Source of the DNA: Diphasiastrum complanatum
Lineage: Eukaryota > Streptophyta > Lycopodiopsida > Lycopodiales > Lycopodiaceae
Length of the DNA: 64,000 bases
Assembly (NCBI GenBank): GCA_029204225.1
Contig: CM055109.1
Coordinates: forward strand, 27,224,178-27,288,177
Direction: 5' to 3'
Part shown: positions 53,480-64,000 of the stretch, piece after piece
How positions within the stretch are numbered: position 1 is the stretch's first letter
Layout: each line of letters starts with the position of its first letter
The notes under the pieces: generated by a model
What the model was told of the DNA's origin: nothing
What the model saw: the letters and a program-made list of their open reading frames with translations, nothing else
The model's database searches: none
Position numbers and translations under genes: made by a program

Positions 53480-53899
53480 TGTTACATCCTCTAAATCGCA
53501 AACTGCTAGGTGTCGATTACCCACAAGGAACCAAACATCGCACGATCTACCCTGGCGTAGGATCCAATCCACCCTCCGTGCCCTGGCCTGTGACTTGTAA
53601 CAAGCAAGATCCGACCTCCAACCCTAACAACGTCCCATACCACTGCTAGAGCCTTCAGCCATCTTGGTTGTGCACAAGCACTCACCATCCACCTTCTCCT
53701 AGGTAGATAGAATGAATGGTTAAATGAGACCTCCTCCTTTGTAGATCTTGAAGGTAGGAGTCTCCAAGTCGCAGCGCACATCCTACATCACGACATGTGG
53801 CAACCATGCAGGTCCATGAGTCACTAGTCAAGTCAACAGGCCCAGTCGACATTTGGCTTCAAGTTGGGGTTTGGGACCCAAGGGGTCAAGTCCCTAACA
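53480..53899 (-). repeat. 5' LTR of the gypsy element
   Basis: 420 bp, the partner of 46530-46955. Confidence 0.92.
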
Positions 53900-55005
53900 T
53901 TGGGTTTATAAGACAAAGTACAAGGCATATGGCACAATTGATTGACACGAAGCTCAGTCATTAGTGAACAAAGACAATAGAATTAGAAATTCAATGAACT
54001 TCTAACAAATTATAATAAGTGGCCAAGCAATGCAAATCCATGTGTTTACCACGACACAAATGGTCTTTAAATGATTGTTACAACCTTTGTAGATGATGAA
54101 ATTGTTCGAAGCACTCGACAAACATTTCTTGATGTCATTGTAAGGCATTTTGGAACAAAACTTGAAGTGAGAACAACTAGTGTTGTTTATCTCCAAATCA
54201 GCAAAGACATACCAACAAATATGATCTACAACAACTAGTAGAGATACGTCAACTTGATAGTTGAAGGATGTGGTATGACATATTGCAACCCATTGTCGAC
54301 ACAAGTTGATCCTAGTAGTACAATGTCGACAAAGAAAAAAAAATGTTGACTATGTCATACCAAGAAGCAGTCAGAAGTCTCACATATGCAATGATTGGGA
54401 TAATATCAAACATTGCATTTGTAGTCATCAATGTTGTAAAATACAAAGAGCACATTGGGAAGCAACCGATAAGATTTTCAAGTACCTAAAAGGTGCATTA
54501 ACATTAGCCTTGTGGTTAAATGCAAGCAGCAAGTTCAACTACATGCTCATTGTTTGTTGTGATGCATATTACAGTGGAGATCTATCAAGTAAGGATCTAG
54601 GAGCAACTATATCTTCCTACTCAACAATTATATAGAGCAACCAACTTGTATACCAAGATCAACAAGTGGAGTATGTAGCAAAAGAGGCAATTTGGTTAAG
54701 AAGATTGCTTGGAGAAGTTGGCTTTTAGCAAACCAAAGTCAAAATCTTGTTTTGCGACAATCAGGGATGCACAAGTCAAGGATGCATCAAATTGGTGCAT
54801 AGTTCAACATTTCACAAGAAGACCAAGCACATATTTTTGTGATATCACTACATTTGACAAAAGCAAAAAGAAGTTGAGATCCCAACATCTAGTTCATCAA
54901 CATCAAACAAGAAGTTGTAGACATTTTTACAAAAAACTAAGCAAGAATAAGCTCAACTACTTCCACACCCTATTGGGGATTATAAACTTCAAGGATCAAT
55001 AGATA
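53900..55005 (+). pseudogene. Copia RT and RNase H, right part of split relic
   Basis: It resumes with WVYKTKYKAYGTID, then TFVDDEIV (the catalytic box, with FVDD where copia RTs have Y-V-D-D), SYQEAVRSLTYAMI and HIGKQ, followed by RNase H remnants in other frames. It ends with LSKNKLNYFHTLLGIINFK near 55000. Many stops and shifts mark it as an old copy. Confidence 0.82.
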
Positions 55006-55260
55006 AGTATCAAATTTTTTGAAAAAACCAAAAAATCGAATATAATAAAATAAGCATCCATCGATGTCAAAGAAGCCAAGCTATCAAACTCTTTGAAAAG
55101 TGTTGAAAAGTCAAAGTTGGTCGAACTTTGATGAAATGGGAAACTTTGTTAAAACTATTTAGTCTTGATAAAAGTCAAAGTTGGCCAAACTTTAATGAGA
55201 ATTCAAAATTTGCCAACACCATTCAATGTTATTGAAAGTTGAAGCTAAGGTAATGGGAAA
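55006..55260. other. Short AT-rich tail after the copia relic
   Basis: AAAGTTGG(T/C)C(G/A)AACTTT(G/A)ATGA recurs (about 55112 and 55168). LTR remnants are possible. Confidence 0.35.
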
Positions 55261-55262
55261 GT

Positions 55263-55360
55263 ATATACATGGATTTTGTAGTTGGACTTCCTAAAACTCA
55301 ATGGCAAAATGAGTCTATTTGGGTTTTAGTGGACAAGTTAATCGTCGAATCGCTTGCATC
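55263..55360 (+). pseudogene. Gypsy integrase scrap
   Basis: MDFVVGLPKTQ and NESIWVLVDKLIV match the first catalytic region of gypsy integrase. About 95 bases only, then unrelated sequence. Confidence 0.8.
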
Positions 55361-55429
55361 GGTTCTAACGACGTCAAGCAAATATGGATCCGTGATTTGT
55401 AAGACAGGAGCCGAAACAACCATACTTTT

Positions 55430-55850
55430 GAACTTTTCAAAATCTTCATTTAATTCAATAAGCAGACTAGGTTGACCTATCTTCTTTTTCTTGCTAAATC
55501 TATTTTTTGTATATTATAAAGAGACATAAGTTTTGCATAATCCTCTATAAATCTCCAAAAGAAAACTGTAAATCTGAGAAAAGATTTAACTTCTTGAATT
55601 GTTTTCGGTATTGGCCACTCAACTACTACCTTAATCTTAATATTCATCTATCCACAACTCTTAGGGGGGTGATCTGATGACCATGACATGTCAATTCATG
55701 CTTAAAGAATTTATATTTAGATTCTTTAGCATAAAAATTTTTATTCATGAGAATTTGCTAGACAGTCTTGATATGATTCACATACTTTTTAAGTTTATAT
55801 TATAGATAAGGATATCATCTAAGAATACAACTATAAACAGACTTATTGCA
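55430..55850 (-). pseudogene. Gypsy RT scrap
   Basis: From 55850: VVFLDDILIYN, the gypsy RT catalytic box with both Asp kept, then KKYVNHIKTV, YAKESKYKFFKHELTCHGHQ and ITPLR. The frame is broken by stops. It is opposite in strand to the integrase scrap next to it, so they come from different copies or an inversion. Confidence 0.82.
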
Positions 55851-56894
55851 ACTAAAACAAATAATTGCTTTCTTGGCCTTCTTCCAAGATATATGCTTGT
55901 TTTGCTTGGATTCTGATGCCATTTGGACCAGCTCATCAAAATATTTGATCCGAGTTTTTTTACGAAGTCGTTTTTTTTTCCTTTCTTTGGTCTAGATGTT
56001 GATGAATTAACCTGAAGTTACTTTTCGGACTGGTCTCGCAAAATGTTTTGATTATTCATCTCATTGAGTATCGCACTCAACCACTAGCAGATCAAGAGAT
56101 AGGTCGACATTGGAACCATTCCTTCTAGACTTATAGTATCTTCGACCATTATTGATCACCTAAAACAAAAATTTGCTTCACTTAGTTGACATATCCCAAA
56201 CTCTTCAACTGTAAGTGAAATTAATTGTGGGCTCAAAATTTGACTGATGACATCCCATTAAGGTTGTTTACTTTTCAAGCCAATCTCATTTAAATCAATA
56301 ACTGGCAAATTTTTTAAGAATTAATAATTAAAATTTTTACATAACTGGGAGTTTTTATTCAAGTTCAATATAGACTGGAATTGTGAAAATCGATTTTCTT
56401 TATTGAACTCTCAATTTCACTATTGTCAGTTCAAAATTGAAATGATTTCGAAAGATTCGATATGCAACAAAATTCACATGCAATTATTAAAAAAAAAAAT
56501 TGACTTCTTTTTGTAATCTGTCTAACTGAACTGAAAATTTACTTTTTAATTTTTTTTTACGTAAATTGTACTCATGCATGATATTTCATCTTCAAAACTA
56601 CTGTAACTTACTGTGTTATATTTCTAAACATACAATTTAAAATGATTTTCCACAGAGGACATGCAACCTATTGCATAACTTTCCAATATGCAATCAGAAC
56701 ATTTCAAAATTTTGTTAACTTTTTGAACTAAAGATTGCGAAACTTTCGATAATCATAACTACTAACTACTGTCGAGCACCAAATTGGATGTTGTACAACA
56801 CAATACAAAGGGAGATTATGTTAGCAAGAGGCCTATGACATCATCACAAACCGTACTTGTCGAATATGCAAACAGTTAATGCTGAAAAATCTAG
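55851..56894. other. AT-rich intergenic DNA
   Basis: Nothing was recognised beyond possible faint continuation of gypsy remnants near 55860-55980. Confidence 0.4.
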
Positions 56895-57163
56895 TATGAG
56901 GCATAGATGCCCAACGTTTCTGAAATGCGTTTCAAAAATGTGTTCAAAAACGCGTTTCTGAAATATCAAAAAAAATTCCAGAAACATTTTTTTTTGGGCA
57001 ATATGGGTATTAGGTGAAAGCTCTAATTAAGAGCATAATTACTGTGTAATTTGCCGAATGTTTCGGGTGCAGGATGGTCTAGTTTAGGTGCATTAACTCC
57101 CAGGTTTACGCTTTGTTGTGTTTAATATAAAAATTTAATTAAAAAAAAAACATGATGTCCCAA

Positions 57164-57275
<112 letters not shown>

Positions 57276-57379
57276 GAATAGTACTGAATCGTTACACTGT
57301 TGTGAATAAGATCATCATAATATATAATATCGGGCCACTGTAGCACCAAAATGGGGTACACTGACGTCTAACATTATGG

Positions 57380-58330
57380 GTGGTAGCCCCTTATCCCAGT
57401 AGCACTCCAATGTCATGAGAAAGGCTATGGATAAATAATAATCTGCACTTTTTTGAACTACCGTATCTGCACTTCCTCTATAGGCGTATCCAAACTTTAG
57501 TAGTGCGTCTCAATACTTTACCACAATTGAGCTTGAGTCAATTCTTGGAATAAAAGGCCAATTGATCTATCGCTCGGCTGGTTTTGTTTTCTCCCAAGGG
57601 TCTCTTCTCTTAATTGGTGCATAGTAGGGGTCGACCCTTTTCCAGCTTGGTGCCCTTAGGTACTCCTGAAGCTGTTCATCATTATTCAGCATCATCACGA
57701 TCCTCCAAGAGGGTGTGGACGTAAGGCGTTCACGAGGCTGATGAGCTTTGGATATTATGCTGTTGTTACTTTCTTTGTGCCTCCTCGTTCTCCATTTGAA
57801 AACTGGTTCTGCTATTCCAATCTCTTGGCCCTTTCACTCTGCAACTTCTCCATAACTGTTAGCAACTCTACGTCTCTGAACTGCAGGTCCTGCTTTGCCG
57901 TTCTGAGCTCATTTGTCTGTTGGGCTAGCTGGTCTACCATCCAATAAAGGTGGTATGAGGTCTCAGCATGTACTTCAATGATTCCTTGGCTCTTTCGGAC
58001 AAACGGTCATAGGCTGGAAGGACGGGGAACTCAGTAGCAAAACGATGGTAAGTAGGAAAGGGAAACTGAGAAACTGTGGAACGAGACAGTAATGGAACAA
58101 TTAGTTGAGTATTTACAACAGTATTGATGGAGGTGGTAAGAATGGTAGCAACATGGGTGAGAGAGACGGTGACGGGTGTGGTATCAACAATGGTGGTGGT
58201 AGTGATGGAAGTTAGTGATGTGACTGGTGCAACTGTCTCTGGAACTGTCTCCACCTCCTCTTCTACAAGATCGCCTTCATTGAAGTATTCAAGAGTGTCT
58301 ACATCGATGCGTATCTGTGTGTCAGGTGGC
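57380..58330 (-). pseudogene. Second copy of the extra ORF (DT.YF, coiled coil, QLQEYL domain)
   Basis: From 58330 leftward: VDTLEYFNEGDLVEEEVE, Thr/Val-rich linker, FPVLPAYDRLSERAKESLKY, a coiled coil (ELRTAKQDLQFRDVELL), then NNDEQLQEYLRAPSWKRVDP with YYAPIKRRDPWEK. It continues with SADYYLSIAFLMTLECYWDK. Each block has a counterpart in the same order at 12583-10461 in the giant LTR element. Frames change several times, so it is a relic. The function is unknown; the homology is visible by eye. Confidence 0.6.
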
Positions 58331-59440
58331 TGTGATCCTACTCCTTGGGATGGCCCTACCCATTGTGATGATGCCTGGCCGATGGCTGCTTGTGATGCTC
58401 CACTCATGTCTACAAAAAGCGAAGTCAGCCCCCCGCTCCCAGAACCTCTAGTTCTCCCCCTAGGCCTACGTGCAGGAATGGCTAGCTCCTCCTCTGTCTC
58501 CGCATCAAGGTCCACCAACAGGTCAACCAGGTCATCCCCCTGTGCCTCCACCCCCATCTCCTCATCATCCTCCATATCCCCCTCAACCCACTCCTCCTCC
58601 TCCTCCTAATAGTCAGCCCCGAGCTCCTCTCCACCCTCCAAGCCCTCATCATCCCCCTCCTCAACCCTATCCCTCTGCTTGTCTGCCCTCCTCTAACGTC
58701 GTAGAGCCCGTGTGTCAGCCTGTGCCTGTCTATAGAACTCTCTATAGATCTCATCATCCATCTCCTTGTCAGCAACAATAAAAGGAATGTCGCACTCATA
58801 AAAGAACTGGCCAGCAAGTCGAGTTCACCGAGCCTGCTGCTCTCTCTGCCACCCGCATCGATCAAGGGTTTGTTGTCTGGGCCTAACCTCTCTTTGCTGC
58901 ACGAACCAGATGGCTGATCTGTGGGTGTATCACTCTCTCTGGGAGGACCCTGTCGAACCATGTGCTGCATCTGCCGCCGAAGAAGAGGAGGGACGAGAAG
59001 GACCCGCTGCCGTTGATCCAACCTGCTCATGTGATGCTCTCCCCTCTGAACTAAGCCCTGCTGCTGCGGGTGGAACTGGAGTGGCCCCGCCTGGACCGTG
59101 CACTGCACCTAAATCCTACCCAAAACGTGCTATACTAGGCTCTGCACCCGTAGTAGGCCGTGCCTGCCTACTTGTGAGCCCTGCAGCTGCTCCTGCTCCC
59201 TGACCTTGTCCTTGTCCCTGTCCCTGTCCGGAAACCTGTGATGCACCATTGTGCCCGTACATAATAGACAACCTCTCTCTCTCTCTCCTCATCAGAAATC
59301 CTGGGGCAATCAGATATGCCCAATGCCTGCCCACCCGGCCCTCTGACCCTCAGTAAGTGAGCCCTAACCTGGTAAGTGATCCTGTGAAGAGACCACCACA
59401 ATGCAAGCATCTCCATCTACGGACTCACGTGCCATGGTGT
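58331..59440 (-). pseudogene. hAT-like transposase fragments with acidic region
   Basis: Broken minus frames give AGQFFYECDIPFIVADKEMD (about 58800-58750), resembling the F-F-Y-E-x-x-I-P-F block of hAT transposases. A basic stretch and a long Asp/Glu-rich run follow (EEEEEWVEGDMEDDEEMGVE). Upstream is Pro/Ser/Gln-rich sequence to about 59440. The C-terminal dimerisation domain was not found. Assignment to hAT rests on one motif plus the element's ends. Confidence 0.45.
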
Positions 59441-59689
59441 GTAGCCACATCCCCCTTAGTAAGCTCAACCTCGCCCCAAAGGCCTCGGCCTTGCACCGGC
59501 ATCATGTCAACACGAGATCAAACCTGCGAACAAAAACAAGCAGACAACCGTTTAGTAGAAGAAAACACACTGCATTGAAAAACATTACCAGCCTAAAACA
59601 GAGCTGAACACATTCGAGCACGCGTCACATTGATTCTAGTAAAATCATAGCTAGTGCCAAAAAACACACGAGACTAGGGCGAGGGATAG

Positions 59690-60110
59690 AATAATTCCAG
59701 TGGGGCGACAGACGCTAGCGTGGGAGTCCTTGCAGGCATAAAGGAGTCCAGTGCAGGCTTAAACCACGCTACTGGCGGATGCTTGCACGATGCTCCACGT
59801 CCAGACCCTAAAAAACATGGAATTAGGACATGGAAATTGAAATTGTGATACAGACGTAGATGGGCGGAACGGATGTTACAGGAGTCTCTGCAGGCATGTG
59901 GAAATGCATTCTAGGCTCATACATCACCTGAATCAGTTGCCCACAATGAAAATGGCAAAAAAAAACAAGCATTTGGATTGTGGTGTTCAAATCTCGCAAG
60001 GCATGTTGTAATGGTTGAAACTAACCCCGTAGGAATCACCGTGGGCATGAAGAAAGGTGGTCTAGAGCCAAACCACGCTTGATTTGGTTGCCTACAGCTC
60101 AATGTCAACA
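59690..60110. repeat. Imperfect ~150-bp tandem repeats in the TIR element
   Basis: GCAGGCAT(A/G)(A/T)... followed by AAACCACGCT and GGTTGCC(C/T)A(C/A)A recurs three times. Confidence 0.4.
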
Positions 60111-60435
60111 CTTGTAAAAACACAAACCTACGTAGACTTACCAAAAATAAAAAACTGACCGTTTCAATCTCCGCGAAGCTCAGATCCCCCTGGCACCGTG
60201 CACACCACCTTAGTATCACCAAGTAGATGTCTGCCGACTATGCACACGCCTCTATTGGACACCTGTAGATCAAAATAAAAAAATTTAGCTCCTTCACGGC
60301 TGGCGTGATTCTGGCCGTGAAGAGGATCAATTTTTTCTTAATACACTGTTTTTTTTAAACACGTTTTTGGGAGGAGAAACGTGTTTCTCATAAATGCGGT
60401 TTCAAAAACGCGTTTCTGGGCATCTATGTATGAGG

Positions 60436-62093
60436 GCATACTTATTTTGGAAGGATTTCTCAAAAATCATATATATTCTTCGCATGCCATCAAATAGACA
60501 TTACAAAACATCTATAAAGGTTCATTGAAGATTGGGGAGAAGGTTCAGTCATGTCCAACAATGGTTCATAGGCTCAGATCAATAAAAAATTGACTTGGAG
60601 GGCGCCAAGCAAAACAAGTTTGGTAAATTGTTCCCTAAGCCTCCAACCACCAAAATAAGTGTATGAGGACTTGAATCAACAATAATTTGACCTACCTTTT
60701 AGCTTGCATGCAAATCCATAGGCTTTAGGCTATGTAGAAAGAGTTATTCATGCCCAAAAATCCTCAAAAATATACTAATTTTTAAAGTTTTTGTACCTCA
60801 TGCAGTATCAATAGCCTACTGAATTTGTTCACAATCTTTAGATACCTTAATTGCACCTCTAAGAACATGCATGCAAATTTTATGGGATATAAATAATTCA
60901 ATCTATCAAAAAGTGAAAAAAAAAAAACATTAAAAAACCATGTTTTGACTTCTCCGTCATGTTTTGATGGATCACAAACACATGCAAGTGCAATCAGACT
61001 CTAATTATTGTAATTTGACCTCATGCAAGTACTAATTCTGATTTTATTCAATACCAATTCTTATTGATCGATTCTAGCCAAAATCGCTAATATTGACTAT
61101 ATAATTGGCATGCAATGATTATAAGACTAAAAACTAGCGAGTGTTGTTTTTGAAGTCATTAACATACAATAACTTTGATGAATTTTAAGCCAAAATAGTG
61201 AATACTAATAATAAAAAAATCGTTAAAAATCAAATAAATTGTAGTTATAACTATGGAGAACGTCCATAACACTGATATCTAGGCTGAAAATAATCAAAAT
61301 TCTAAGAAGCCACCTACTTGGAGGTCAATTCCACCATTAGAAAGAAAAAGCAAGGAGCTACTATTAAAAATTTGCATAAAAACAAAAAACATCTCTAACT
61401 TTTGATCGATGCAAATCCAAACTTTGATACCATTGTAAAGATCGCTACATGTAGATCCTTAACATCCTTTTGGCATTGGTGTCAAACCATCTAGACCAAG
61501 TAGAAACTGAAGATCAAACCTCAATCAGTTTCACCCCCAATAAACGATAATTAAATATAGGAGAGATGTTTACAGCAACTGAATACCAGAATCTGGATAA
61601 GTAGCCTAACTGGGCCACATCGGCTAGTCCCCTTATGAGTCACTGCTAGTACCATGCAAATCCACCAAACCAGATGCTTGGTAACTATATGATTATGTAA
61701 TCATTTAGTTCTTGTATCCAAGATGCTATTGCGTTCAAAATGGGTCACACCAAATAACTCTTTTGATAGGTCCAATAGATTTTCAGAACCAAGTTGATCT
61801 CCTTCACATAGACTTTTTTTTAGTAGACTAACTAGAAATACCAAGTTCTTTCTCGAAGTTCTACTTGGTATCCAATCCTTTTTTGTATTTTATACGGTCT
61901 TCTATATTGAGGGAATATACTTCCCCGTATGCATTGCTGTTGAATCCTTCGAGATTCGCAACTTAGATCAATCCTCTTCTCAAAAATTTCGTGGCGACAT
62001 TGGTCTTGTTATGCTAACATTGGTCAAATTTAACCACATAAGATTCCACATAAGGGTTTAAGTTTTTTAGTCAATAAAAATCCCTTAGTACAA
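60436..62093. other. AT-rich intergenic DNA
   Basis: No coding was recognised. A possible minus-strand primer site (ATGGTATCAAAGTTTGG, complement of 61418-61434) may mark an eroded LTR junction. Confidence 0.4.
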
Positions 62094-62340
62094 AATCTAT
62101 GTACGATGATGTATTTATGGATGTCTTGCACAAGGTGAGTCATGACACACGTAAATGATTATCTTTTTAATTGCATTCACATATATCATGCATATTTTCC
62201 CTTTTTTGAACAAAAGTCCATTGCCAATATAGAAGTCATCAACACCTCTTCTACTGACTTTTCTACTCCGCACCTTGAATTGCACTCTACCACTTGCTTT
62301 CAGGGTAGCACAACCCACATGTCCCAAGTACTCGTGCAAT
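62094..62340 (-). pseudogene. Gypsy RNase H/integrase junction scrap
   Basis: From 62340: DDFYIGNGLLFKKGKICMIY then IIIYVCHDSPCARHP, matching the segment before and into the integrase zinc domain. H-x3-H is only partly kept. It ends at about 62094. Confidence 0.7.
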
Positions 62341-64000
62341 TGCTACCATATATCCAATCTACTTTACATATCCTTATTCTGATATGTGGAAGGTCACTTT
62401 TGAACTTTAAGTTTTCTCATTTTTTTGGCACTACGTCTCTTGCATGCTTTTTTGTGTCCTTTCTTGACCTGTCCTTTTTTGAAAGTTTTTGGATTATTGT
62501 GTTTCCTACAAGTAATATTAGCATATAGTTGAATTTGGCTCCTGTAAGATACATCCTTACCAACTATCGTTGAGGCTTTGGTAGATTCTTTGGCAAATGC
62601 TTGTACATATACCAATATGGAGATTTTTTGCATCTAAGTTCAAAGGTGCTTGTTGAGAAAACCTTTTGGAAGGTTTTCTATCAAATGTTTGTATAAATAC
62701 CACCTCGAACATCTTATGCATCTTAAGCTGGTGTGCTTAATGTTGTTCCATTATTTCTCTTGTACAATTTTGAATCTATAATATTGAACTTTCCTTTTTT
62801 CAGATTAACACTACTCAACCACTTTGTACGAATAATTTAAGTTTTTTTATCTCATTCCTTTATAGATTGCATTTTCTAGTGATGATAATATTAAAGCATC
62901 ACTTTTTGTACTCTTTCCATTTTAGTTACAGACATGCAATTGAAGCACATACTAATATTATGGCGTACTTGGGGCCTTACAAATACATTTAAAGACTTGA
63001 ACTAATAGCTACTATCACTTGAACATTGCTCAAGTTACTATTAGACTAGTTGTCACTTAGTAGGGTTTGGGACCATCTCATTGGCTGCCCAAGTCCTAAC
63101 TTGATTACGAGCACTATACGTAGAATAACTTGTGGGCATTACATAATCGATTAATTGTGTTGTCCTTGAGTAATTGTAGGAGAGGAGGCCTCGTTTAATT
63201 GCTGATTTTTATGGGGAGTGAATGAGTTTGCTTGTTTTTTTTATAGGTCTTAATATGGATATGTTTTTACATTTCCAAAAAAATTCAAGTTTTTGGCATC
63301 TCATTATTATTGTACTTTTTGTGTCCTTTTTAGGATTCAACTGAATCTTATTGTTGAAAAAATAATGATGCTTATATTACATTTTACAAATTGGTTCGAT
63401 GTCAAGAAGTTGACTTGTTGACTTCAACTCTTTGCTGGTTTGTGACACCTAGTTTTATTCATATTATTAGGGTTAATTACCTTTTCAAATTATTCTTCCT
63501 ATAGTTTTTGCATATCTCGGGAAATTGAATTTCCATATTTTAGAATTTGCTAGAATTCTATCTCTTTCATCTATATGCACACCTTTTTCAATATCTTCAT
63601 TCCTTATGATCTTCCCTACACAAAGTTGTTGTAGTGGCATTCTATAGCTTGCTAATTACATCTCTACAACTTAAAGTACCACAATTTTCATTTTCCGACC
63701 ACCATAATCCCCTTATTTAAGGAAGAACATGCCATGAGAGATTACGGGAGTAGACTGTTGCTTCATTCTGCATATTGTTAGAGATCAATCCTAGAAATGA
63801 CAAGATGAAAAGTTGCTTGTAAGCTAAGAAAATGTCATAAGAGTATTGCTCATATCAATATGGTTTACTCTTTCTGCTTCTACACCTGCAGTTACATTTG
63901 ATGCATTGGTTACCCATTCATCTAGGCAGCATCATTATGAGACTTTTTGCCTATGATGCTTATCGTAATATCTTCCTTGATAGATTGATAGAGTTTTCAT
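62341..64000. other. AT-rich DNA to the window end
   Basis: A basic 79-codon minus frame (62633-62394) has no recognised family. Nothing else was supported. Confidence 0.4.

Larger units (their letters stand above)
46530..53899 (-). mobile_element. Gypsy LTR element, internally deleted and itself invaded
   Basis: LTRs lie at 46530-46955 and 53480-53899. A tRNA-Met primer site follows the right LTR, and gag, protease and integrase run leftward to a polypurine tract. RT and RNase H are deleted between about 48060 and 48150. A 3.1-kb LTR element sits in gag (49413-52499). Flanking 5-mers CTAGG and TTGGG each differ by one base from CTGGG, which the split copia frame (N-W-V) would predict as target. 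This is consistent with an old, mutated duplication. Confidence 0.9.

Noticed and set aside
61418-61434. Primer site with LTR start at 61435 (minus strand)
   Set aside because: The 11-base match to tRNA-Met is suggestive, but no second LTR, gag or polypurine tract was found; kept only as a remark in the intergenic entry.
62394-62633. Basic minus-strand frame (KKGHKKACKRRSAKKMRKLK)
   Set aside because: The Lys-rich composition comes from T-rich plus-strand DNA; no homology was recognised.

Overview
The window is nuclear DNA of a land plant, most likely a seed plant. The evidence is three kinds of plant-type gene sequence (a GTD-binding/DUF593 myosin-receptor gene, ERF group IX transcription-factor pieces and plant-type eIF4B pieces), Ty1/copia and Ty3/gypsy elements primed by initiator tRNA-Met, Helitron ends, a hAT-like element, a SINE, and long GA/CT/CA microsatellites. 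The lineage (gymnosperm, early angiosperm or other) cannot be settled from the sequence. Only one locus looks like a resident host gene: the DUF593 gene at 42800-45825 (+). Nearly everything else is a layered nest of transposons.

Layout. 1-3300: two partial copia copies (+) joined through one LTR. 3300-8316: repeat-poor AT-rich DNA with short tandem arrays and a gypsy integrase relic (-). 8317-36699: Helitron 1, about 2.8 kb of its own DNA carrying a transit-peptide-like gene fragment and an ERF pseudogene. The ERF pseudogene is split by a 25.6-kb gypsy-type LTR element (9309-34911, -). That giant element has two nearly identical 945-bp LTRs, gag, protease, RT, integrase, minisatellites at both ends and an unusual block of extra ORFs between integrase and the 3' LTR. 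About 10.8 kb of older, broken gypsy and copia pieces sit between its RT and integrase. 36700-40721: Helitron 2, abutting Helitron 1 head-to-tail and carrying fragments of an eIF4B gene. 40722-42799: upstream region of the DUF593 gene. 45965-46078: an 86-bp tRNA-like SINE with a perfect 14-bp target duplication.

46375-55005: a three-level nest. A copia RT relic (+) is split by a gypsy element (46530-53899, -), which is itself split by a short non-autonomous LTR element (49413-52499, +) with a perfect 5-bp duplication GAAGC. 55260-55850: gypsy scraps. 56902-60428: a 3.5-kb TIR element with 12-bp perfect terminal inverted repeats, a 7-8 bp target duplication and hAT-like features. It contains a second, diverged copy of the same unusual ORF found behind the integrase of the giant element. 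60436-64000: AT-rich DNA with one gypsy integrase scrap.

The strongest signals for follow-up are: the tandem Helitrons with host-gene cargo; the giant LTR element whose LTRs look young while its interior is decayed; and the uncharacterised ORF family (coiled coil plus a QLQEYL.AP.WKRVDP domain) shared by an LTR element and a TIR element.
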